Shown: positions 17,213 to 25,573 of the stretch, piece after piece
Numbering within the stretch: the stretch's first letter is position 1
Layout: every line of letters starts with the position of its first letter
NCBI GenBank assembly: GCA_016743235.1
Contig: VRZD01000043.1
Coordinates: forward strand, 1-55,900
Length of the DNA: 55,900 nucleotides
Direction of reading: 5' to 3'
DNA from: Pantanalinema sp. GBBB05
GTDB taxonomy: Bacteria > Cyanobacteriota > Cyanobacteriia > Leptolyngbyales > Leptolyngbyaceae
Made by a program: the position numbers and the translations under genes
Notes under the pieces: model-generated
What the model was told of the DNA's origin: nothing
The model's input: only the letters and a program-made list of their open reading frames with translations
The model's database searches: none

Positions 17213-17746
17213 TTAACGCGGACTTTGCCGAATTTCGGAGGAAAAAGAGGCAGTCACAACGCCTGTTCCTGCACTCGTTTTGATTAAAGAAACACGACAT
17301 CGCACATCTGGATTGACAAACCAGATTTTCTCTTCTGCGGCGGCGCGATCGTAAGCTGTGACGAGCACAAACGTGTCATCCTCAGTCAGGGTGTAGTCCC
17401 CTGCCGCCGCGATCGTTTCGGCATAGCCTTGATCGCGCAACAACTTACCGCGATTCGGCTGCACCGGATCGGGAACAGGAACTAATACACAAGTGCCTTT
17501 AACAGCTTCACTGTCATCCCAGTCCGATTGCCCTTCCCAACTCATCCGAAATGGGGATACGGCTGACTCTGGATCAACCTCATAGGCTTTGCACAGAGCG
17601 AGTACCGCCGGATCAGCGATCGATAGGGCAACAATATCAATTTCGGATTGAATTGCTTCAAAGTGACCAAAGGCTAAATGATGAGCACTCCGCTGCGATC
17701 TCCAGTGCCCAATCGATCGCGCCACAAACTCCGTAATATCCATCAA
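17213..17746 (-). CDS. cpeS: CpeS-type phycoerythrobilin lyase
   Basis: A 177-aa lipocalin-like lyase of the CpcS/CpeS family: FVARSIGHWRSQRSAHHLAF, then VPVPDPVQPNRGKLLRDQGY and EEKIWFVNPDVRCRVSLIKT, ending ASFSSEI. The family ligates phycoerythrobilin at the Cys near 80 of PE beta subunits and related sites. The gene starts 5 bp after the cpeD stop, so they are co-transcribed. Two start codons (ATG ATG) abut, and either may be used. A second member of the family is at 23149-23736, so the two lyases probably divide the sites. Confidence 0.85.
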   Translation of the reverse strand: MMDITEFVARSIGHWRSQRSAHHLAFGHFEAIQSEIDIVALSIADPAVLALCKAYEVDPESAVSPFRMSWEGQSDWDDSEAVKGTCVLVPVPDPVQPNRGKLLRDQGYAETIAAAGDYTLTEDDTFVLVTAYDRAAAEEKIWFVNPDVRCRVSLIKTSAGTGVVTASFSSEIRQSPR

Positions 17747-17751
17747 TCTGC

Positions 17752-18510
17752 CTAAGCGACTTCAGTCACACTGAGAATCTTGCCGCCAGTTTTCTGCAAG
17801 CTTTGGAGCTTTTGGGAGAGCTGGTTGTAAGCCACATCAAATGTGGTAGTTCCTTGAGTCACCCGAGGTCCATAATTCGCCTTAGCCACAACAATCCGGA
17901 AGCGTTTTCCGGTATTACCAGCCGCCCCTGAACCGCCTGCTGGAGCAACAATCCGGGTGGGTAAGTTACCACCAATATCACTGATCAATTTGGCGGATTT
18001 ACCAATATCATTAGCCGCGAAGCCGCGCATTAAGGCAAACGTGCGGTTAAAATTGACATTCTTCATGCCCGTTTGCGTCTGATTCCCCCGCGCAAAGGGC
18101 ACAACGCGATCGCCAAATGCTTGGATATATTCCGCGCTATCAAGGTAGGAATTAATTTCAGCCGCGTAACCATGATTGTTATAAATTTGCACATGCTGGG
18201 AGATTTCCGCTTGATCCTGCGGGGCACGACCCAAAAGATGCTTAAAGTTCAATTCCACAAACCGATAGGGAGAAGACGTTTCAAAAAACAGGGACTGATA
18301 CAGATCAGACTGCGCGATCGCTCGCACAAACTCTCTCACGGTAATGTCGCGGTTCCGTAACTGAGATTCGGCATGGGTGAGCCGTTGGTTATCCATCACA
18401 TGCGCATTGCCCAGAACTTGCCGATAAGCCGCCCGAATTACTGCCTGAAGATCATCTTCTGTCGCGTTAGGACGCAGTTCGATCGCCTCCGCCTCAATCC
18501 AAAGTGCCAT
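17752..18510 (-). CDS. cpeD: Phycoerythrin rod linker (CpeD-type)
   Basis: A 252-aa linker with PBS_linker domain at about 12-145 (VIRAAYRQVLGNAHVMDNQR, DITVREFVRAIAQSDLYQSL, VELNFKHLLGRAPQDQAEI) and a C-terminal CpcD-like domain (FRIVVAKANYGPRVT to KTGGKILSVTEVA). It belongs in the PE part of the rod. It follows cpeC2, with a 314-bp gap that holds palindromic repeats, and is directly followed by cpeS. CpeD versus CpeE is assigned by position and by memory of the sequences. Confidence 0.8.
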   Translation of the reverse strand: MALWIEAEAIELRPNATEDDLQAVIRAAYRQVLGNAHVMDNQRLTHAESQLRNRDITVREFVRAIAQSDLYQSLFFETSSPYRFVELNFKHLLGRAPQDQAEISQHVQIYNNHGYAAEINSYLDSAEYIQAFGDRVVPFARGNQTQTGMKNVNFNRTFALMRGFAANDIGKSAKLISDIGGNLPTRIVAPAGGSGAAGNTGKRFRIVVAKANYGPRVTQGTTTFDVAYNQLSQKLQSLQKTGGKILSVTEVA

Positions 18511-18675
18511 ATCTCATCTCTCCTTAAGTGTTTTTTGACCGTGTGTTTATTGAAGAATGCGATTGACTCAAAAAAATTCCATCTAAATTAGGTTCCTAAA
18601 TCCTCTAGCGCCGGGGACTTAGATAGCTTGACTTCCCTCAGAATTACTCCGGTGTATGCAGATCTCTGATAGAGT

Positions 18676-18780
18676 CGCAAATTCGGGTTTGATCCCCCTA
18701 AATCCCCCTTATTAAGGGGGACTTCAAACAGCAATTGGTTTGGTTCCCTCCTTATTAAGGAGGGCTAGAGAGGATCAGAT
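18676..18780. repeat. Palindromic interspersed repeats between cpeC2 and cpeD
   Basis: CCCCCTTATTAAGGGGG (18704-18720) and CCCTCCTTATTAAGGAGGG (18746-18764) are near-identical palindromes in CCCCCTAAATCCCCCTTATT context. Such units are common dispersed repeats in cyanobacteria. They may form strong hairpins in the cpeC2-cpeD transcript and modulate linker ratio. Confidence 0.7.
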
Positions 18781-18823
18781 CGATTGATGTGTATACCTAT
18801 TGCCGCAGAATCGGGGAATTAGC

Positions 18824-19684
18824 TTAAACCGCCGTGATACTGGCAATCACTCCACCTTGACGATGAATCCGTTGATACGTGGCAGACAACTCACTAAACG
18901 GCACTAAATATACCTGGTTACTGCGCCGGAACTGCGACACTGCCTTCACTGTTTTACTGCGGTAGCCTGTCACCTCAATCCGGTAGACCTTACCGTTGTC
19001 ATCCGCTCCTACACCTAACCGCGTTCTCGCACTACCACTCGGATCGGAGAACGTCGCGCCACTACTACCGGGAGACACAACTGCTGTAGGAATCGATTGA
19101 ATCACCAACGCATTCAGTCGCGGTGAATTTCCAGCTAGATTCCCCTTCAAGCTACTGCTGGATGCCCCTCGCACTAACTGGAAGGTGTGGGTGAACTGCA
19201 CCAGACTTTGGCACGCGTCACTTTGGTAGCCGCGAATGTAGGGCACGATGTTCTCGCCAAAGGTCGATTGATACTCGTCACTATCGACGTAGGCATCAAT
19301 CTCCGCTTCAAAGCCCTGGGTATCGAGAATCGTGCTGTGGTAGCGCATTTCTTCCAGGTCGCGGGGCGATCGACCTAACAGATGGCGAAAGTTGAGTTCA
19401 ATGGCGCGGTAGCGGGCACAACTGGTGAAGAAACGAGCGCGATAGAGGTCAGACTGGGCGACGGCGCGGACGAATTCGCGCACACTCAGTTCACCCCGCT
19501 TGAATTGGGATTCGGGCACCGTCAGGCGTTCGCTGTCCATGACGTAGGCATTACCGAGAACTTGGCGGTAGACCGCCCGAATCACCGTTTCAGCCGTATC
19601 AGCGGTGTCACCAGACACCCATTCCACGGGCGGGGTTTCATCGAACAGGCTGACGCCTAAACGAGAAGCAGGTCCAAAAGGCAT
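18824..19684 (-). CDS. cpeC: Phycoerythrin rod linker CpeC, copy 2
   Basis: A 286-aa rod linker with the same layout as copy 1 (PBS_linker domain, then CpcD domain). The protein differs from copy 1 in only four positions. The upstream DNA is also shared: the stretch around GACCTCTGTAGAACTAGAG, followed by the three CcaR-like repeats, is present in both. It heads cpeC2-cpeD-cpeS-cpeT. A duplication of promoter plus gene that split an ancestral cpeCDESTR-like operon would give this arrangement. The coding copy is intact. Confidence 0.88.
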   Translation of the reverse strand: MPFGPASRLGVSLFDETPPVEWVSGDTADTAETVIRAVYRQVLGNAYVMDSERLTVPESQFKRGELSVREFVRAVAQSDLYRARFFTSCARYRAIELNFRHLLGRSPRDLEEMRYHSTILDTQGFEAEIDAYVDSDEYQSTFGENIVPYIRGYQSDACQSLVQFTHTFQLVRGASSSSLKGNLAGNSPRLNALVIQSIPTAVVSPGSSGATFSDPSGSARTRLGVGADDNGKVYRIEVTGYRSKTVKAVSQFRRSNQVYLVPFSELSATYQRIHRQGGVIASITAV

Positions 19685-19777
19685 GGATGTTTTCTCCAGA
19701 AACGTACCCAGAGACCGGAGGGCGGTTAATGATTCCAGACCTCTGTAGAACTAGAGAATCGCATAGCCAGAGTAAAG

Positions 19778-19811
19778 AAACTGGTAAGAAAGTGGTAAAG
19801 AAACCGGAAAG
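19778..19811 (-). promoter_or_regulatory. Three tandem CcaR-like repeats upstream of cpeC2
   Basis: AAACTGGTAAG, AAAGTGGTAAAG and AAACCGGAAAG on the plus strand, matching the array before cpeC1 almost base for base. The distal exact G-box pair of copy 1 is missing here. Confidence 0.55.
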
Positions 19812-19929
19812 ATGAGAAAACTTAACATTCCTTAAAATCTGCTCAAGCCACTCATCTTATTCGGTGAGATGGCTATAGAAGTTGCCTAGTGCAGACGCCC
19901 AGAACGGCAAATTACTCCTGAATTTAGCT

Positions 19930-20511
19930 TTAATGGAACTGTTTCAGGTGTGCAATCAGATGGTCGAAGTAAGGGGCAATCTGCGGCTGTTGGTCTGGCT
20001 CTAATCGCTGCAAGCTAGCCGCTTTAATGTTCTCCAGTCCAACCACCATGGCATCTAGGGGCACATGCAATTCCTGATATAGCAGATTCATATAGTGCAA
20101 TCCCTCTGGGCTGGTGTAGTCGGTGCGCTGTCCCGCAATGCCATAGGTCATGCAGCGCAGAAAATGCCAGAAATCGCGCCAACAGGCATCGGCTCGTTCT
20201 GGCGGATATAGTCCACCACCGGGTTGAGTAATCGTTGGAAAAGTAGTTAATAATTGAGCGCGAGCTTCATCGACAATGTCCTGCACCCGATCGCGCAATT
20301 GTTGAGCCACAGGCACAAACGTCGCCAGATCAGGAACCTGCTGCTGAATCTGCTGGAAATCCTCATCCGTCAGGTAGCGCCCTTGATCATCTGCCAGTTG
20401 AAACCGTTGAATCACGTCATCTGGATGGGTATCTTTCCAGGTGGAAAAACTGACAATCCGGGCTTTTTGAATCAGTTCCCGAACTTTTTCGCTGAGCTGT
20501 GGCTTAGTCAT
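19930..20511 (-). CDS. Phycobiliprotein-like protein (phycobilisome superfamily)
   Basis: A 193-aa globin-like protein. ERADACWRDFWHFLRCMTYG carries a Cys110-x-Arg-Asp unit that matches the CxRD chromophore site of phycobiliproteins (compare KCMRD in CpeA and ACLRD in CpeB of this window). The rest (PEGLHYMNLLYQELHVPLDA) parallels the helix after it. Sequence is otherwise far from standard alpha or beta subunits. It could bind a bilin, chaperone one, or be a paralogue. It lies just upstream of cpeC2 on the same strand, but 245 bp from it, so separate control is likely. Confidence 0.65.
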   Translation of the reverse strand: MTKPQLSEKVRELIQKARIVSFSTWKDTHPDDVIQRFQLADDQGRYLTDEDFQQIQQQVPDLATFVPVAQQLRDRVQDIVDEARAQLLTTFPTITQPGGGLYPPERADACWRDFWHFLRCMTYGIAGQRTDYTSPEGLHYMNLLYQELHVPLDAMVVGLENIKAASLQRLEPDQQPQIAPYFDHLIAHLKQFH

Positions 20512-20733
20512 TGTTAAAGCTTGATTTGAACATTACATTTTATCCTGACTGCCCCTGCGATAACTCAAGTTCAGCCTGATCTAGCGCGATCGCTTTAGGT
20601 AGAAGCTGACCTTTTGATAGAGTTCGTCTATATCGCTTCTCAGTATCACTGTAACTAGATGGTCTTGGACAATCTGCACAATTGTGCCACTTGTCCTCAG
20701 GCAATGCAGTGATCGAATGGGAGCATTTTGAAC

Positions 20734-20979
20734 ATGACTGGACAGATGTGCTGGCTATCTAAATTTGGTGGTAATGGGGATTTAATTCTCCACCTGCGGT
20801 TTGAGCCGCATCAGCCCTGGAAACCCTACACCCAATTTACGGGATTGGCGGTGCCCGATTACCCTATTCCCGGAGCCTCAAAAGGGTTTGCGACCGCTCA
20901 AAAATTATTAGCTGAAAATTGGAAATTGCTGTCGGCTGAACAGGCTAAAGCCACTGTTATCCCCCGCAAGACGGCTTAA
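20734..20979 (+). CDS. Small conserved protein of the PE region, paralogue 1
   Basis: An 81-aa protein (MTGQMCWLSKFGGNGDLILH, then LRFEPHQPWKPYTQFTGLAV, ending in a basic tail). Its core, LHLRxxxxxPWxPYxxF, then PDxxxxKGxATxxxLLxxNW, is shared with the 68-aa protein at 21998-22204, so the two are paralogues. Neither has a signal peptide or membrane segment. I prefer ATG 20734 over the TTG two codons earlier. Their place within the PE set suggests a role in PE assembly, but no function is known to me. Confidence 0.55.
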   Translation: MTGQMCWLSKFGGNGDLILHLRFEPHQPWKPYTQFTGLAVPDYPIPGASKGFATAQKLLAENWKLLSAEQAKATVIPRKTA

Positions 20980-21112
20980 CCGCATCAGGCAGTAGCGTCA
21001 ACTCAAAACCCTGAAATCAAACTGGGTCACAAGTGTAGTTCTTGCACCTGTTTCTTTCCCACAGGAGCATCTTCAGGTCTAAAGTGGAAACTAGTGTTGA
21101 CAACCTGCATTT

Positions 21113-21772
21113 ATGGACCTGAATCAAATTACGATCGATCTGCAAAATCCAGATTTTCAATATCGGATTAAGGCAATCTCAGCCCTCAAAGCCTATACAC
21201 CCGAGGTAGCTGTACCGTTATTAACCAAACATGTATCTGATCCAGAGTTTTTAGTCCGAACTTTTGTCGCTCGGGAACTCGGCAGACAACAAACCTCAGA
21301 ATCTTTCGCCAATCTGCTGCAAATTATCCGGTTTGATAACACTCCCAATGTCAGAGCCGAAGCCGCCAATTCGTTATCGCTGTTTGGCAGAATTTCCGTT
21401 AGTTATCTCGTCCAAACCTTTTTTACCGATGATCATTGGCTCGTCCGTCGCAGCATTTTAGCCGCTTTGGTCGAAATGGACTGTCCAGAGGAGGTGCTGG
21501 AGGTTTGCGGATTAGGGTTAGGCTGTGACGATGCGGCAGTACAGGAAGCGTCGGTTGAGGCATTGGGGACGCTAGCCGGGTCGCGGCAGTCAGAGGCAGC
21601 GCTGACGCTCCTACTCACGCTCAAAGATTCTGAATTGGACTACATTCGGGTCAAGGTGGCTTACGCACTCAGACGCTTTGATACCCCGGCAGCGAGATCA
21701 GCCTTGGCGGAACTGAGGCAGGATAGCCATCATCGGGTGGTGGGAGCCGCGATGGAAAATTTGGTGTCTTAA
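21113..21772 (+). CDS. HEAT-repeat (PBS lyase-like) protein
   Basis: A 219-aa protein built of alpha-helical HEAT repeats: YRIKAISALKAYTPEVAVPL, then EFLVRTFVARELGRQ, NVRAEAANSLSLFGR and IRVKVAYALRRFDT. The E/F clan of bilin lyases (CpcE/CpcF, CpeY/CpeZ, NblB) has this fold. It is near other PE genes and likely acts in bilin attachment or PBP folding. Which family member it is cannot be decided from sequence reading alone. Confidence 0.7.
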   Translation: MDLNQITIDLQNPDFQYRIKAISALKAYTPEVAVPLLTKHVSDPEFLVRTFVARELGRQQTSESFANLLQIIRFDNTPNVRAEAANSLSLFGRISVSYLVQTFFTDDHWLVRRSILAALVEMDCPEEVLEVCGLGLGCDDAAVQEASVEALGTLAGSRQSEAALTLLLTLKDSELDYIRVKVAYALRRFDTPAARSALAELRQDSHHRVVGAAMENLVS

Positions 21773-21997
21773 CATCGCTCAAGGTACAACCTAATGTCTG
21801 GTTAACAGCCAGAAAGTACCCCCGGAGGACGAGTTTTCCTGCATCAGATCACTTTACAGTGGATTTGTCCTCTATAGCATTTTGGTAAAAACGTCCAGAA
21901 TTCATGTGATCTTTTTTACAGAATTTAACGTTCAAATTGCCAAAATGAGGCAGGGCAAAGTTTGACTGGTTCATGTTGACCCGATCGGGAGAACACT

Positions 21998-22204
21998 ATG
22001 ACTGATATTCCTACTGGCGGTGAGATGCTCTGGAAGCTGGAAGGTGACGATCGCGTCCTCCATCTACGCCATAATTCCTCTGAACCCTGGCGACCGTATG
22101 AGGAGTTTCCGCAGTATGTCTTGCCTGATCCAGACGGCTTTTCCAAAGGAATTGCAACGTTTCTCGCCTTGTTGAAAAAAAATTGGACGGCAATGAAATC
22201 TTAA
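21998..22204 (+). CDS. Small conserved protein of the PE region, paralogue 2
   Basis: A 68-aa protein (MTDIPTGGEMLWKLEGDDRV, then LHLRHNSSEPWRPYEEFPQY and KGIATFLALLKKNWTAMKS). It shares the LHLR, PWxPY and KGxAT/LLxxNW blocks with the protein at 20734-20979. It is soluble. The role is unknown, but two copies in one PE region are unlikely to be chance. Confidence 0.6.
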   Translation: MTDIPTGGEMLWKLEGDDRVLHLRHNSSEPWRPYEEFPQYVLPDPDGFSKGIATFLALLKKNWTAMKS

Positions 22205-22232
22205 GACAGGCTGGAGTCAGACCACCTATCCG

Positions 22233-23054
22233 TTAGTTACTTAAACTGGCTAACGTTGTTTTCAGGGTTAGGGGATGGCGAGTGGCTAATTCGTCAGCCG
22301 GCTGCTTCAGTAAGCGCGATCGCATCGCTGCACTTAACCCTTGCACTAGGGTGAAATCAGTTCCAGCGATACTTTCAAGCTGTTCAAATTCAACGTCAGT
22401 CAGATCAGCCGCTCGGAGATCCACGCCCGCTAAATTGGCTCCCTGCAATCGTGCTTGACATAACAACGCCCCTGTCAACCTGGCTCCCCGCAGGTCTGCC
22501 TGAACTAACCGGGCACCGCTTAAGTTGGCTCCAGTTAAATCGGCTCCACCCAAATAAGCTCCCAGTAGACTTGCTCCTTGTAAATCGACCGATCGCAGGT
22601 TCGCGGTATTCAGTGGGGCGCCATTCAAATTTGCTCCCGGTCCGATCGCCCCTGAGGATTTGTAGGCAAAATTGGCGGGAAAGCGAGTTTGAGTATCATA
22701 GAGTGCTCCTTTTAGCCTGACATCCGTTAAATCCGCTTCGCTCAGATCTGCACCCCGTAGGTCAACGCGATATAGACAGGCTCCTTGTAAGTTGGTGTTC
22801 TGCAACACCGCTCCACTTAAGTCTGCCCCTCTTAAATCGGCTCCCCTCAGGTTGGCGTGACTGAGGTTAGTCTGACTCAGATTGGCTCGAATCAGGGTTG
22901 CTTCCGCTAGATTCACAGTCTGTAAATCTAGCCCTCTCAAATCGACCTGGTATAAATCGGCTTTGGCAAACGATTGTCCGGCTTTGAGGGCAACCACGAT
23001 GTCTGGAATAGTTTTTGGCATTGCTTTGGGTGGGAGGGACTGGAGTTGTGACAT
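22233..23054 (-). CDS. Pentapeptide-repeat protein
   Basis: A 273-aa protein with many A(D/N)LxX pentapeptides: QTNLSHANLRGADLRGADLS, then LSEADLTDVRLKG and GGADLTGANLSGARLVQADL, likely forming a right-handed quadrilateral beta-helix. A short helical N-terminus (about 40 residues) and a C-terminal tail flank the repeat. These proteins are abundant in cyanobacteria and their function is mostly unknown. It lies opposite to its PE-related neighbours and is divergent from the CpcS-type lyase at 23149. Link to pigment biology is only by location. Confidence 0.8.
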   Translation of the reverse strand: MSQLQSLPPKAMPKTIPDIVVALKAGQSFAKADLYQVDLRGLDLQTVNLAEATLIRANLSQTNLSHANLRGADLRGADLSGAVLQNTNLQGACLYRVDLRGADLSEADLTDVRLKGALYDTQTRFPANFAYKSSGAIGPGANLNGAPLNTANLRSVDLQGASLLGAYLGGADLTGANLSGARLVQADLRGARLTGALLCQARLQGANLAGVDLRAADLTDVEFEQLESIAGTDFTLVQGLSAAMRSRLLKQPADELATRHPLTLKTTLASLSN

Positions 23055-23078
23055 GATGCTGAAGTGAGGTTTCCCTGT

Positions 23079-23098
23079 CTACAATCTTAGAATTGTAG
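23079..23098. promoter_or_regulatory. Dyad in the pentapeptide/lyase intergenic region
   Basis: CTACAAT, six bases, ATTGTAG is a perfect 7-bp inverted repeat, centred in the 94-bp divergent spacer. It is a candidate operator for either gene. Confidence 0.4.
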
Positions 23099-23148
23099 CG
23101 TTACCACGATCGGGTTTTAGCGAAGTCAACTTGAGTAGAGGTGAATAT

Positions 23149-23736
23149 ATGGGATTTGTGCCACCCATGACCATGATGGACTTTTTTCGGAAAAGCGCAG
23201 GTATCTGGTTTACTCAGCGGACGGTGCATCACTTTGATGCTGTGACGGATGAATCGGGAGAATCTAAGCTATATGTGCAAGTAGTGGATTCCAGTGACTC
23301 CCGGATCAAATCAATTTGTGACTTGCAGGGGATCGATCCGGCGATCGCGGCTGGGGGAGCCAGTTTTATGTGGCAACCGCATGAAGCAGAACAGCCTCCC
23401 GATGCCGATCATGCCGCCGTGTTAGTGGATGTACCCGACGATGAAACGAGGCAATCTGGCAAGCTATTACGCAACCAGGGATATGTAGAAAAAATTCCCG
23501 TGGTGAGCCGTTACTGGTTTGGCAAAGACGGTATTTTGACGATCGACACTGATTATGAAAATAACCAGGGTCAGGAACGGTGCTGGTTTATTACCGACGA
23601 TTTTCGGGTTCGAGTTAGCACAGTACGGATGCTGAATGGCATTTACTTGATGACCTATTGCTCGGAGCGGCGGTATATTGCCGATGCCGACTTAGCGGCG
23701 ATGATTCAACACAACCACTCTAGAGCGACAGTATAG
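23149..23736 (+). CDS. CpcS/CpeS-family bilin lyase (CpeU-like)
   Basis: A 195-aa lipocalin-like protein (MGFVPPMTMMDFFRKSAGIW, then FTQRTVHHFDAVTDESGESK, VLVDVPDDETRQSGKLLRNQ and RCWFITDDFRVRVSTVRMLN). The shared KLLRxQGY and CWFxxxxxRxRVS blocks place it with CpeS in this window, with a different N-terminus. ATG 23149 is chosen because AGAGGTG lies 6 bp upstream. It likely attaches a bilin to a PE or PC beta-subunit Cys, or acts with CpeS as a heterodimer. It is 107 bp ahead of pebA, with a conserved regulatory element in between. Confidence 0.7.
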   Translation: MGFVPPMTMMDFFRKSAGIWFTQRTVHHFDAVTDESGESKLYVQVVDSSDSRIKSICDLQGIDPAIAAGGASFMWQPHEAEQPPDADHAAVLVDVPDDETRQSGKLLRNQGYVEKIPVVSRYWFGKDGILTIDTDYENNQGQERCWFITDDFRVRVSTVRMLNGIYLMTYCSERRYIADADLAAMIQHNHSRATV

Positions 23737-23751
23737 TTGCTACCTGAATTG

Positions 23752-23786
23752 TTAAGGATCGTTACTTTGTTTCTCAGATTCGAGAC
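23752..23786 (+). promoter_or_regulatory. 35-bp element shared by pebAB and cpeBA (candidate CpeR-dependent box)
   Basis: Begins TTAAGGATCGTTACTTTG and ends in GAGAC. Matches the element at 27048-27082 upstream of cpeB in 28 of 35 positions without gaps. It ends 56 bp before pebA ATG. See the finding on this pair. Confidence 0.6.
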
Positions 23787-23842
23787 GACATGTCTGGCCG
23801 TCCCTTACGCTCCAAGGATCAGACATATTCGCCGCTCAATTT

Positions 23843-24574
23843 ATGTATCAACCTTTTTTGCTGCACTTGAGACAGTCATTGTCTCAACACTTTGAGTTGC
23901 AAAATCGTTCGATTCCAGCAGGGCTAGAACTTCGGGTGAGCGATCGCGGTAAACACCCTGCCACAATTCAAAGTTGGTGTTATCAATGTCCTGAACTCCG
24001 GAAGATTCGCTACACCTATATCGATGCGGGTGCCAGTGCCCAAATTTTTAATAGTGTGATTTATCCCAGTCACCACTACGATTTACCATTGTTGGGGATT
24101 GACTTCCTCTCCTTCGGACAGGTGAAAAACCTGATTGTGATGGACTTTCAGCCATTATTTCAGGATGAAGCCTATCTCGCTAAATATATTCAGCCGCTAA
24201 AAGCCTTGCGCGATCGTTATCCGGATCTGGCACAAGATCTGGAAATGAAGTTTTACGATGCCAATCAGTATTTCTCCAAATACTTACTGTTTGCCAAAAC
24301 CGATGCAGCAACAGTGAAAACCCGAGTATTTGAGGCGTTTCAGGACTATCTAAATTTGTACTGGCAAATGCTATCGGAAGCCGAAGTCCTCGATCGCCCA
24401 GCCGATATCCGCCGAATTGCCAAAGCCCAAACGGACTACGACCAGTACAGCGCCGATCGCGATCCCGCCTCAGGATTATTCAGTAGTTACTTCGGACATG
24501 AATGGTCAGAACGATTTCTGTATGAATTCTTGTTTGAAGAAGCGATTCCATTTGCAGCCGTAGCGGCTGGATAA
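23843..24574 (+). CDS. pebA: PebA: 15,16-dihydrobiliverdin:ferredoxin oxidoreductase
   Basis: First of two ferredoxin-dependent bilin reductases that convert biliverdin IX-alpha to phycoerythrobilin. A 243-aa protein with the family fold: IFNSVIYPSHHYDLPLLGID, where Asp87 lies at the position of the catalytic Asp, then KNLIVMDFQPLF, and AFQDYLNLYWQM and SSYFGHEWSERFLYEFLF at the C-terminus. It is distinguished from PebB by order and by closer resemblance to PebA sequences. The product, 15,16-dihydrobiliverdin, is passed to PebB, encoded 44 bp downstream. The upstream element shared with cpeBA suggests co-regulation with apo-phycoerythrin. Confidence 0.9.
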   Translation: MYQPFLLHLRQSLSQHFELQNRSIPAGLELRVSDRGKHPATIQSWCYQCPELRKIRYTYIDAGASAQIFNSVIYPSHHYDLPLLGIDFLSFGQVKNLIVMDFQPLFQDEAYLAKYIQPLKALRDRYPDLAQDLEMKFYDANQYFSKYLLFAKTDAATVKTRVFEAFQDYLNLYWQMLSEAEVLDRPADIRRIAKAQTDYDQYSADRDPASGLFSSYFGHEWSERFLYEFLFEEAIPFAAVAAG

Positions 24575-24618
24575 GTGGCTTGTCTAATTACCCATCATCT
24601 GATTTCTGACGACTTCCC

Positions 24619-25383
24619 ATGACCCTCTATCAACCATTTTTGGATTATGCGATCGCCTGTTTACAGGAACATTTGGATTTGCAACCTTACCCCATTCCAG
24701 CCGGGTTTGAGTCGAAATCAGCGATCGTGGGTAAAGGCAAACATCAAGAGACGATCCAGACCACTAGCTACGCCTATCGGTCAGCCAAATTGCGGCAAAT
24801 CCGGGCGGCTCATGTCCAGGGAGGCAATTCCCTTCAGGTCTTGAACTTCGTGATTTTTCCCCACCTCCACTACGACCTACCCTTTTTCGGTGCCGACCTC
24901 GTAACTCTACCCGGCGGTCATCTGATTGCCCTGGATATGCAACCGTTATTTTGCGATCGACCAGAGTATCAAGCGAAATATACCCAGCCAATTCTGCCGA
25001 TTTTTGCCGCTCACCAGCCGCATTTACCGTGGGGCGGTGAATTTCCCGCCGAAGCTCGTCCCTTTTTCTCACCCGCATTTCTCTGGACACGTCCGGAGCA
25101 AACTGAAACTGTAACCACCCGTGTGTTTGCCGCGTTTCAAGACTATCTCCAAGCGTATCTCCAGTTGGTGGCTCAAGCCGAACCTGTGACTGACCCCCAG
25201 GCGTTACAGGAAATTGAACAGGCGCAATTGCGCTATTTGCGATATCGAGCTGAAAAAGATCCAGCCCGAGGTATGTTTACCCGGTTTTACGGCTCAGAAT
25301 GGACAGAGGGATACATTCATGGCTTTCTGTTTGATCTGGAACGTCAATTAAGGGATTGCCAAAGTGCCGCGATCGCAGTTTAA
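24619..25383 (+). CDS. pebB: PebB: phycoerythrobilin:ferredoxin oxidoreductase
   Basis: Second reductase of phycoerythrobilin synthesis, reducing 15,16-dihydrobiliverdin to phycoerythrobilin. A 254-aa member of the ferredoxin-dependent bilin reductase family with VLNFVIFPHLHYDLPFFGAD (Asp93 at the conserved catalytic place), HLIALDMQPLF, AFQDYLQAYLQL and RFYGSEWTEGYIHGFLFD. It follows pebA by 44 bp on the same strand, forming the usual pebAB operon. The product chromophore serves the CpeA/CpeB subunits encoded 2 kb downstream. Confidence 0.9.
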   Translation: MTLYQPFLDYAIACLQEHLDLQPYPIPAGFESKSAIVGKGKHQETIQTTSYAYRSAKLRQIRAAHVQGGNSLQVLNFVIFPHLHYDLPFFGADLVTLPGGHLIALDMQPLFCDRPEYQAKYTQPILPIFAAHQPHLPWGGEFPAEARPFFSPAFLWTRPEQTETVTTRVFAAFQDYLQAYLQLVAQAEPVTDPQALQEIEQAQLRYLRYRAEKDPARGMFTRFYGSEWTEGYIHGFLFDLERQLRDCQSAAIAV

Positions 25384-25573
25384 GATCAAAAACAACTCAC
25401 TCCAAGATTCAGACTGATCTTCAACCCAGTCTTTAAATCTTGCAGAAAATAATTTGATTGCTGATTAAGTCCGACGATTTAAGTGATCAATTAAGTTGTT
25501 GTTCAGTGATCGACCTAATCTGAGAAGATTGAGCCATAGATGTTTAGTAAGTTGCATTCAGGAATCAATTGAT

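Noticed and set aside
18676..18780. CRISPR or mobile-element ends
   Set aside because: Only two palindromic units, no spacers and no transposase; typical dispersed repeat.
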